Shown here: piece after piece, positions 46,518 through 55,200 of the stretch | Layout: each line of letters begins with the position of its first letter | Numbering within the stretch: the stretch's first letter is position 1 | From: Methanobacteriota archaeon | Lineage (GTDB): Archaea; Thermoplasmatota; Poseidoniia; Poseidoniales; Thalassarchaeaceae | DNA: 58,921 nucleotides | Assembly: GCA_019654055.1 (NCBI GenBank) | Contig: BPDA01000006.1 | Coordinates: 1-58,921, forward strand | Direction: 5' to 3' | Notes under the pieces: model-generated | Databases searched by the model: none | What the model saw: only the letters and a program-made list of their open reading frames with translations | Told to the model about the DNA's origin: nothing | Position numbers and translations under genes: made by a program

Positions 46518-47654
46518 TCACCTGTCAGTCTCCCCTATGCATGGGTCGAAGGAACCCATGATGGCTGGTATGTCGGCGACCTTGTAGCCGATCATGCACT
46601 TGGCCGCGTATGGAATCGTGATGAACATGGGAGATCGTATCGAAACCCTGTATGGCTGCTTGCCTCGTCCCTCTCCGCCGCCAGCGATGTAGAACATCGA
46701 CTCCCCCCTACTGTCCTCGAAGTGATGTGCACCGGTCGTCCCCTCTGGAGCCCTAGTCGGTGCCTTTGCTAGAATCATCGGGTCTTCCGGCTCGTGGTAG
46801 GTGTCAGCACCGCCGGGCATCTTGTCAAGAGCCTGTAGCACCAAGGACGCGCTGACGCGCATCTCCTCGACTCTGACTCTGTATCGGTCATAGCAATCGG
46901 CGCCCTTGATCGACGAGCGTTCGACAGGAGGTGCCCAGTCGAGTTCGCTGTATACCGAGTATGGGTGTGCCCAGCGGATGTCGTAGTTCACTCCGCCAGC
47001 GCGTAGGTTCGGGCCCGTGACCCCGTGGTTGACCATCTCCTCGGGCTTGGCGTAGCCGACTCCTTGGCTGCGAACTAGGAACACCGTGCTCTCGTCGAAC
47101 AAGGCCTCGTACTCCTGAATCCTATTCAGGAACAGCTTGAGCTTGGCCCGCGCCCGCTGGGCGAATCCATGCGGGAGGTCGCGCTTCACGCCGCCGACGC
47201 GAGGGAAGTTGTAGTGCATGCGAGAGCCACCGAGTTCCTGCAACAAATCCATCATCATCTCGCGTTCGCGGAGGCACCACACCATGACGGAGAGGTTGCC
47301 GATGTCGGGTCCGTAGGCCCCCAGCCACATCAGGTGGCTCGCTATTCGCTGCAGTTCCACCGCCACCAGCCGGATGTACTCGGCCCGCTCCGGCACCTCA
47401 ACCTCCAGAAGGTCCTCGGCGGCGTAGATGTAGGCGTGCGACCACGTGTTGGCACTGGCGTAGCAGAGTCTGTCGCAGTAAGTGGTGATCTGGGTGAAGT
47501 CTCGGGACTCGCATATCTTCTCGACTCCCCTGTGGATGTAGCCTAGGTCGGGTTCGGTGTCGACGACGGTCTCGCCGTCGACCTTGACCTTGAGCGTCCA
47601 TAGACCGTGGGTCATTGGGTGCTGAGGGCCCATTGAAATCCACATCTCCGCCAT
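46518..47654 (-). CDS. nuoD: Complex I subunit D (NuoD)
   Basis: A 378-residue subunit of the quinone-reducing module, derived from a hydrogenase large subunit. Typical sequence: MGPQHPMTHGLWTLKVKVDGE, DLGYIHRGVEKICESRDFTQ, and RLCYASANTWSHAYIYAAEDLL, with the quinone-site His and Tyr region intact. The end FDPCIGETDR matches the usual C-terminus. NuoC is a separate gene just upstream, as in many archaea. The start follows the nuoC stop in TGAGGTGGAAAGATG. Confidence 0.94.
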   Translation of the reverse strand: MAEMWISMGPQHPMTHGLWTLKVKVDGETVVDTEPDLGYIHRGVEKICESRDFTQITTYCDRLCYASANTWSHAYIYAAEDLLEVEVPERAEYIRLVAVELQRIASHLMWLGAYGPDIGNLSVMVWCLREREMMMDLLQELGGSRMHYNFPRVGGVKRDLPHGFAQRARAKLKLFLNRIQEYEALFDESTVFLVRSQGVGYAKPEEMVNHGVTGPNLRAGGVNYDIRWAHPYSVYSELDWAPPVERSSIKGADCYDRYRVRVEEMRVSASLVLQALDKMPGGADTYHEPEDPMILAKAPTRAPEGTTGAHHFEDSRGESMFYIAGGGEGRGKQPYRVSIRSPMFITIPYAAKCMIGYKVADIPAIMGSFDPCIGETDR

Positions 47655-47663
47655 CTTTCCACC

Positions 47664-48323
47664 TCACTTAATCTTGCCAACGTCGGCTGGCTTGCGCATG
47701 AATCCCTGAGCGTCGTCGTACATCTCCTCGAAGCCGTGATAACGCAGATGATGCTGCTTCTGCAGAGGATGGAATCCCTGGGGGGTCTCATGCGGCTGCA
47801 GAACCCTCCTCATGCCCTGATGGCCGTCGAAGTCAATGCCGACTAGGTCCCAGGTCTCCTTCTCGTTCCAGTCGGCCCCCACCCAGATGTCCTGCACCGA
47901 ATCCACAGACGGGGTCGTGGTGTCTGGGATGTGGACGTGAATCTCGAGCTCGATAGGCACACTGGCTCCCCTCAACTTCGTGGGATTCGCCATCATGGGC
48001 CGGACTAGGCCGTTCTCGATCGGGGGATCCCTGACCCCGGTCCTCAGCAGGTGGTACACCACCTCCCATCTGCGCTCGGCTTCGACATCGGGCCAGTGGA
48101 TGCCGGTGACCATCGAGCAGTGATCTACGGCGTGCTCCGAGTAGAGATTCTCGGCTAGGAATCTCCAGCTCTCTGGTGATGCACTGACAACCACCACGTT
48201 TCGTGGGTTTGTGCCGCTCGATCGCTCTACCACCTCTGCTTCCACGCCCTCGATTGCTGACGCCGCATCGGCGACCGCCTGGGCGGCAGACTTCTGGGAA
48301 TCGGGTGAAACTGTATTGCCCAT
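47664..48323 (-). CDS. nuoC: Complex I subunit C (NuoC)
   Basis: A 219-residue peripheral-arm subunit. The C-terminal half has the 30-kDa-subunit signature: WEVVYHLLRTG, ELEIHVHIPDTTTPSVDSVQDIWVGADWNEKETWDLVGIDFDGH and MRRVLQPHETPQGFHPLQKQ. The N-terminal half holds an alanine-rich segment (SAAQAVADAASAIEGVEAEV) before the conserved core. It is separate from NuoD, not fused. Neighbouring stop and start are eight bases apart. Confidence 0.9.
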   Translation of the reverse strand: MGNTVSPDSQKSAAQAVADAASAIEGVEAEVVERSSGTNPRNVVVVSASPESWRFLAENLYSEHAVDHCSMVTGIHWPDVEAERRWEVVYHLLRTGVRDPPIENGLVRPMMANPTKLRGASVPIELEIHVHIPDTTTPSVDSVQDIWVGADWNEKETWDLVGIDFDGHQGMRRVLQPHETPQGFHPLQKQHHLRYHGFEEMYDDAQGFMRKPADVGKIK

Positions 48324-48331
48324 GCTAACTC

Positions 48332-48928
48332 CTACTCGTCTCCGGGAATCATGGGGGCAGTGGAAGCCGGGATGGCGTCGTCGGGGGCCGCACCTATTCG
48401 GATAATCTTCTGCCGCAGTTTGTCGAAGCCGTCAATCAGAGCCTCTGGCCTCGGTGGGCATCCTGGTATGTATACGTCGACCGGAATGACCGTATCGACA
48501 CCTTCGAGGATGTTATACGACTGGAAGTAGGGTCCGCCGGAGATGGCGCACTCGCCCATGGCGATGCACCACTTCGGCTCGGGCATCTGCTCCCACAGCC
48601 TGACTATGGGATCGGCGAACTTCTTGCTTACCGGACCGTTCACGAGAAGGACGTCGCACTGCCGGGGACTTGATCTGAAGAAGACCCCGAATCGTTCGGC
48701 GTCGAATCTGCTGGCTCCGGCTGCGGCCATCTCCAATGCGCAGCACTTGATGCCGAGGTGGAGCGGGAACAGGGACTTGCGCTGTCCCCAATTGAACATC
48801 CTGCCAGCGAGTACCCCGATGATGTCCTTCATCCGGCTTGCCTTAAGCGCCTCGTCGGTGACATCGCCCACCACGTCCACAAGCATCCTGCTGTTGAAGA
48901 CCGAGTAGTTCTGACCCTCTTCCGCCAT
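48332..48928 (-). CDS. nuoB: Complex I subunit B (NuoB)
   Basis: A 198-residue subunit holding the terminal [4Fe-4S] cluster N2. Cluster ligand motifs are GIKCCALEMAAAG (adjacent cysteines), GECAISGGPYFQSYN and VDVYIPGCPPRPEALIDG. VLLVNGPVSKKFADPIVRLWEQMPEPKW sits between them as expected. Its start follows the nuoA stop in TGAGGTGAGCGCATG, with the stop codon inside the Shine–Dalgarno sequence. All ligands are present. Confidence 0.95.
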   Translation of the reverse strand: MAEEGQNYSVFNSRMLVDVVGDVTDEALKASRMKDIIGVLAGRMFNWGQRKSLFPLHLGIKCCALEMAAAGASRFDAERFGVFFRSSPRQCDVLLVNGPVSKKFADPIVRLWEQMPEPKWCIAMGECAISGGPYFQSYNILEGVDTVIPVDVYIPGCPPRPEALIDGFDKLRQKIIRIGAAPDDAIPASTAPMIPGDE

Positions 48929-48937
48929 GCGCTCACC

Positions 48938-49384
48938 TCAGATGTAGATCCGCCCTCGCTTTCGGAACACGTGCCACACCCCGAGCCCCATCAGGATGAT
49001 GAATGCAGTAAGGGTAGCCAGAGCGCCGATGATGTCCTCGTTCAGCATGCCGTCTTGGACGGCGATGACACCGCCGAACGCTAGGAACATGAAGGCGATG
49101 TCGAAGACTAGGAAGATGATGGCGTACCAGTAGTACTGGAAATGGAAGTTGATGTGGGCGTCCCCGACAGGCTCGGCACCGCACTCGTAGGTGCTGTCCC
49201 TGCGGATGTACAGGCTCTGGTCGGTCTCGTAACCCGGAAGCAGCCAAGACCGCATCTTCGTCGGGTCATTAGGTGATTTTCTAGGCCTGAGGACCGCTGC
49301 CATGACGAAACTACCCACGGGGAATCCGATTCCCACTAGCGCCATCACAGCGACAGCGAGATAGGCCTCGGGAACAGAAGTCAT
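48938..49384 (-). CDS. nuoA: Complex I subunit A (NuoA)
   Basis: A 148-residue, three-helix membrane subunit and the first gene of the operon. Landmarks are STYECGAEPVGDAHINFHFQYYWYAIIFLVFDIAFMF with the conserved cysteine in the loop and Asp in helix 2, and the last helix LATLTAFIILMGLGVWHVF. Start at ATG 49384, six bases after a 30-nt inverted repeat and with no Shine–Dalgarno sequence in the gap. A TATA-like GCTTATTG at about 49440–49448 on the minus strand would place the transcript start at about the upstream edge of that repeat. Confidence 0.92.
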   Translation of the reverse strand: MTSVPEAYLAVAVMALVGIGFPVGSFVMAAVLRPRKSPNDPTKMRSWLLPGYETDQSLYIRRDSTYECGAEPVGDAHINFHFQYYWYAIIFLVFDIAFMFLAFGGVIAVQDGMLNEDIIGALATLTAFIILMGLGVWHVFRKRGRIYI

Positions 49385-49390
49385 AGCAAC

Positions 49391-49420
49391 ACCCGTCGGT
49401 CCCTAACGGGACCGTCGGGT
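49391..49420 (-). repeat. Large inverted repeat at the head of the complex I operon
   Basis: Thirteen-base arms ACCCGTCGGTCCC and GGGACCGTCGGGT with one central mismatch (12 of 13 pairs) around a TAAC loop. It is the longest inverted repeat I found in the window and stops six bases before the nuoA ATG. Either a stable 5' hairpin in the mRNA or a dimeric regulator's operator would fit. Confidence 0.7.
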
Positions 49421-49475
49421 CATTGCACCTGAATTTGGGCAATAAGCCTATCCGGGCCTGAGTTTGGTGACATGT

Positions 49476-52170
49476 CTAGTCCTCAAACTGATTTTCGAGG
49501 GCCTCGGCTATTCGACGGTTCTCCGAGCGCGAACGGAAGAACAGCACTATGACGAGAATGGCACCTAGGACTATTGAGCCGTAAACGAGGGCTTGGGCCA
49601 TTTCCTCGGACAGGCCGATGAAGGTCGAGGGCATCTCGGAAGTCATTGTCAGGTCGATGGGTTCGCCTGCGACGGCGAGCCCCTCCGGCTGAACTGTGAC
49701 AGTGAACAGGTAGGTGTCGTCATCCAGCAGATCGCTGGGCGGAGTGACGCTGACTTGGACCTCCTTGGTCGAGCCAGGTTCGAGCTCGAACTCATCGAAG
49801 TCGACGTTTACCGTCCAGCCCCTTAGCGACTCGCTGGAGATTACCTGGACGTCCTCGACGATGTTTCCGTGGTTTGTGATATACAGAGTGAAGTAGGCCT
49901 TGTCCGGGTACTCAGCGGTCTGTTCGTCCTCGCCCTCGAGAGTGAATCTGAGGTCGTGAATCGTCCTGACCTCGACGATGATGTCGACGGAGGTGCTCTG
50001 AGCTGTATTCTTCTCCGACGAGGCGCTTACTTTGACCACGCCTGCGACGCCATTGGCGACGCCCTCCAGGACCTCCAACTGGACCTCGACGAGTGCTCTC
50101 TCGCCCATCCCCAGCGTCATCGTGCCCTCGACCTCCACGCCCTCTACCGTTATCGTCCTCAATACGGAGGATTCCATTCCGGTGACGGTGATTACCGCGG
50201 TGTCCCCTCCGGGGTAGTCACCGGTGTTCTCGACCCAGAACGACGCAGTCATGGAACCACCAGGAGGGAGGGTGGCCTCAATCTGGTCGGGTATCTCACC
50301 CGGGCTCTGGGGCGATATTGCCATGGCGTAGTTGTAGTTTGAGACTACCACGCTGAGTGTGTGCTCGTCCGACTCAGTGGTTCCGTAGATTGCTATCCTT
50401 GCCAGCACGCTAGCAGAGTCAGCGTCCTCCTCGCCCTCAACCAGAATATCGAGATATACCGTCTGCATCTGCCCCGGATCCAAGACGATCTGCGTGATTG
50501 TGTTCCCTTGCGAGTCAGAGAATGACGACTCCCACATGGGGGAATTGCACCCAGTCTGGTCTCCTGGGTCACAGGCCAGCAGCTTGAATGTGTCCTGGAT
50601 GTTTCCAGAGTTGGTCACATCGATTGGGAATTGGACCGTCTGGCCGGTTTTACCCGTCTGTTGGGTAGACAGTACGGAGGTGGTGACGCTGTGGCGAGCG
50701 GCCACTGACACTGTGAGGTCCTTCGAGTCATAGGGTGTACTGCCCCCGCCGCGCCCGACCGTGAAGGTGATGACCGTGTCCTCGGCCGCGCTCGCGTCCT
50801 CCGGGACGAAGATTTCGGCAGTGACTGTCTCCTTGTTGTTGCCGGAGTGCGAGCTACCGATGGTCACCGAGGTCTGGGAGAAAGAAATCTGCCAACCCGG
50901 AGGCAGTCCCGTGGCGCCTATCGACATGGTCTCCATGCCGTTGCCCCGGTTGGTAATCTGAACGCTTACCGTGTCTGAACTACCTGGCTCCACGTTGCTG
51001 AGTTTGTTCTTGCTCAGAGTCATCGATGCTTCGTGGCTCTGACCTACCGTGACGGTCAGAATCTGTTCACAGCCGACTGAGGTCCCAGCACGTCCTTGTA
51101 TCTTGATTCCGACTTGTGTCCCGGACTCTACGGAGTCATCTGGCGTCACGCTGAAGGTGAACGTATGGCTGTCTTGGGATCCTCCCGGCTCCGAGAGAAG
51201 CTTGCTGAGCGGGCTATCGAAGTCAAACCATCCCGAGATATCGTACTCGGAGTCCTGAGCCTGAGCGTTGGCAGTGACCGTCCACTCCGTGTTTCCAATG
51301 TTCTCCACCTCGAACGAGTTGGTGGCCGAGGCCCCGGGATCGAGATTGTGGGAAGTGAATTGTAGGTCGGGCTCACACTCCTTGCGCTCTGGGATCTTGA
51401 GGGTCAGAGTGATGTTGTCTTCAGCCTGATCAGCAGCATTTGGGTCATTTGTCACCGTGGCCTTGAGGATGAAGCAATGGTCGCCCGCCTCAGTCGAGCT
51501 CCCATCAGGCACATCGACGGTCACTTCGACGGTCTCCTTGTCCTCGGGATCGAGTTGCAGTACCTGCGGATCGACGGTGGCATCTAGGGTGTCGGACTCG
51601 CAGTCGCTGTCCGAAGTCATCTCCAACTGGACGTTCGCCTGCTGCTCGCCGTTGTTCTCGACCTCGACGTCCCAGACCACGCTGTCGGACTCAGTCGAGT
51701 CCCCATCGTAGGTCTTCAGCTGCTCATCGGTGGTCAGCTTGACTGAGTAGAGTCCACCGCCGTCGCCTGCGGTGGTGGTCACCGTCACGTCGTCACTGGC
51801 GGGGGACCCTATGCCACCCGTTGCTTGGGCGTTGACGGTGGTCTCGCAATCGCCATCGGCCTGGTCGTTCACCGAGACCGTTAGTTTGACGGTCTCGGAC
51901 TCGCCTTCGTTGACCGTGACTTGGAACGTGTCCCAGGGATGAGCTGAATCCGTTGCAGTCGTTGCCCTGCTGGGTGCTGAGGGACACTGTGATGTCCTCA
52001 TCGCCGTCATTGGTCACGATGATGTCATACTCGGCGTCGTCATCTGTCGTGGCCTCCTGAGCCGTGGGGTTCGCGGAAAGCGACACTGAAACGGCCGCTG
52101 AGGCTAGTGGTGACGCGATTGTGAGCAGCAGCATCGCTGTGAGGATTGCTGCAGAAGGAGTACGCTCCAT
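49476..52170 (-). CDS. Large secreted surface protein with repeated Ig-like domains and C-terminal anchor (frameshifted)
   Basis: About 898 residues after repair. The N-terminal signal (AAILTAMLLLTIASPLASAA) is in one frame, and the remainder follows after a one-base slip near 51950, where GNDCNGFSS joins AHPWDTFQVTV. The body is a series of roughly 100-residue beta-sandwich repeats of the NEW3/CARDB type, each with a motif like DPGQMQTVYLDILV, PPGGSMTASFWVENTGD or EPGSTKEVQVSVTPP. The C-terminal helix AQALVYGSIVLGAILVIVLFF is followed by a short basic tail (RSRSENRR). It probably projects from the cell membrane. It lies downstream of the subtilase gene on the same strand and may form its partner or a surface-layer component. 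Confidence 0.78.
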
Positions 52171-52211
52171 CGTGACCCCGAGATAACCGTCCCTCTAAGG
52201 ACTTCGGGCAC

Positions 52212-52230
52212 CGCGACCCCTAGGGTCGCG
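52212..52230 (-). repeat. Perfect inverted repeat upstream of the surface-protein gene
   Basis: Arms CGCGACCC and GGGTCGCG (8 bp) around a CTA loop, five bases after the subtilase stop and 41 bases before the surface-protein start at 52170. No T-run follows on the minus strand. Confidence 0.6.
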
Positions 52231-52235
52231 TAATT

Positions 52236-55200
52236 TCACGCTTCAACCAGTTCGTCGGAAGAGGAGTCGCAGTGCAGGCAGTTACCCATCGAAACGATGT
52301 CGCAGCCCTGCACCTGCCCTGCCCTGTGGTACCTAGCGCCACACTCGGAGCAGGCCCACGCCTCGCCCAGTGTGATGTCCTGACTACATATCCAGCAGGG
52401 AATGCCACTACCCTCCTCTTCCTCATCTTGTTCGCCCAGTCCGAGACTGTCCGCTATCTTGCTCAGGGAGTCAGTCTGAATCAGGCTAGAGGAGTTCTCC
52501 CCCCTGCGGGAGTAGACATAGAGGCCGCCACCCACTAGAGCCAGTACGATTAATGCGATGAGGAGTGTCTCGACCAGAGAGCTCCCCTGCTCTCTGGCGG
52601 CAGGAAGGACGTCGATCTCTATGCTGAAGGAATAGCCTTCGATGTCGTCGGCTTCGACCAACTCGACCACGACGACTCCATCATCCCCCGAATCAGGGGT
52701 GAATCCCACATCCAGACTCCTAATCTCGCCCGGTCTGAGGCTGACCACCACGCCGTCGAGGATCAACGGGTTCCATCCCTCCGGCCCGGAGACCTGGAGG
52801 ATGTGGGAGATTTCCGAGTTCCCGGTGTTCTCCAAGTCGATGTACAGCGTGGTTGGATATCCCTCGTGCCCGGTGGGCTGGTTTGTCAGGGACCAGCTCA
52901 CTCTGGCGACTGACTCCACAAGCAGGGAAACCGAGTCACTGACCTCCACGCCCTCGCCCTGCATCACGAGGGTGACGATGGGCTCGGAGGATGCCTCGGC
53001 CGAGAGGGGTATAACCACTGTGCACCAGACCGTGGACGAGGCTCCTGCAGCGAGCGAGGAGGGGGCGGAGCAAGACGACGACCAGTCATCGTCGGGCACT
53101 TCGAGGTTAGTGGTCGGGCGCCAGGTTGTCGAGCCTTGGTTGGTGACCATCCAAGCGAGATCGAAGCCGGGGTCGCCGACCGGGTGGGCCCCGACTCCCA
53201 GCGGGTGGTCTGCGACGGTGCCATCGGGCAGGGCGACCATGTGGAAATCCAGAGTTGGAATTGCCCCCGAGAGGACGTTTAGAGTCCTGTTCCAGTCAAC
53301 GTAGAAGCCGTCACTTGTGGCGAATCTGAGTTCCAGATCTCCGCTGACGGCCACTCCGTTGCCCTGCAGTGATACCGACCAGACACCGGTCTCGCCGGAT
53401 GGAATGCTGATGCTGTCAAGCCCACCTGATACGGTCCACCCTCCGGGTATGTTCCGCACATACGGCTGCAAGTCCAGCAACCGGTTGCCGTGATTGTTGA
53501 GCTCCACTTCGATCTCTAGCAGCGCGTCAGGAGCGATGTCGTGCTCGACTCCATCAGAGGACGGTGTCGTGGTGACCTCGTCTATCGCCCTTACCACAAG
53601 CGGAATGTCCTCGCTCCATGAGTCGGAACTGACTCGTGAGTGGATGGTCACCGCGGCGTCGAATACCGAGCCTGCGGGTATCATCGCCCCAGGTGGGTTA
53701 ATCGTGATGTCGATGACTCGGCCCGAATCCTTGGCCATGGTCCCGGTGGAGCCATGCGAGGATCCAGTGAACGCTCCGAGGGTATCCAAACCGAGATGCC
53801 AGCCGGCAGGTGAGACCAGTTCCACGTCGTAGGTCTGGGCGCCGTTGCCCTCGTTGAAGACCAGTATCTGCAGTTCCGTTGGCTCGAGTGGGCTGACCAA
53901 GAATTGCTCACTCGGCATTACGATGTCGACTCCGGCCAGAACGGGCACGTCGAAGTAGATCACGAGCTCAGAGGTGACACTGTTCTCGACGTCGGTCCCA
54001 GTCACGACCATGCTGTAAAGTCCGGGTGGTGGTGGCGCTGGGTGGACCATTGTCAGGCTCACCGATTCGGTCTCGGCCGCTTCTAGGTTGAAGGTGTTCG
54101 ACGTGAACGAGGTGAACCAGTCGTACTGCATTCCGTTCTGGATTCTCACGGGGTCGCTGACCTCTATCGTGGCGTTGGTCTCGAACAGGGCGGTATTCAT
54201 CAGCGAGAGATGCCATGTGGTCGAACTGTCAGTGGCGTCGCCTAGGGTTACCGTCTCCTGCTCGGATGAAACCCTGACTCCCGGCGCGCTGACAACCACC
54301 GTCTGGGTGAGGTAGTTGTTGCTCTCTGAGGCCTCCTCGACAGTGTCGCTCGGGTCTATGTGGAAGGTGAATACGACATCCCCCTCCTGGGTCGCCGTCC
54401 AGTTCCACTCGAGTACGGTCGACTCTCCTGGAGACATACTTAGTTGGTGGGTCCCGAGAAGGTCGCTATCTGCCCGAGCGATGACGGATAGGTCGGCGAC
54501 GGAACCGGCGCCTTGGTTCTGAATGACGACCGAGACATCCACCTCCTCCCCCACTTGGGGAATCGGCGAGGATATCTCGAAGGAGTTCTGTACGAAGGCT
54601 GGGTCCGGGCTGAGGTCGTTGACGTTGACGCCTCGCACGGCGAGTGCGTACGGCTGCCACGTTCTGCCACCACCGTGCTGGGCGTCGCGCACGCGCACCG
54701 TCCACGTCCCGGTGGCGGCGTTGTCGATTAGCACGACCTCGACGTTGTTGGTCGAGTCCTTGGTCCCGCCAGTCACCGAACGCCCGTTGACGAATGCGTT
54801 GCCCTTGTATGAGACCTGTCCGTTGGGTGAAATCACCTCTAGGTCGAGGTCGTTCCTGAGTTGGTCCGAGGAAGAGGAGGATCCGGGGTAGTCCGACCAG
54901 GTCAGTACGACCTTCATGGGCTCGCCCGCGCGTGTGATGTCGAACGTGTACTCGCTCGTCTGCCCGCTTGAGAGTCTCGAGCGGTCGTCTACGAAGATCC
55001 CGACATCGCTGTCAGGAATCAGTGAATCGACTAGGTTCACCCTGCCCCACCCCTCGTCGTCGTTGGGGATGTCGCGGGCCCCCATGTCCTGAGCGCCCAG
55101 TATCAGAAGTCCCTTGATTAGGGCACCTTGGGGAGCTTGTCTGCCGATGACCTCCATGAGGTACTCCCTGACGAGTACGGCCGCTCCAGCCGCCGCGGGG

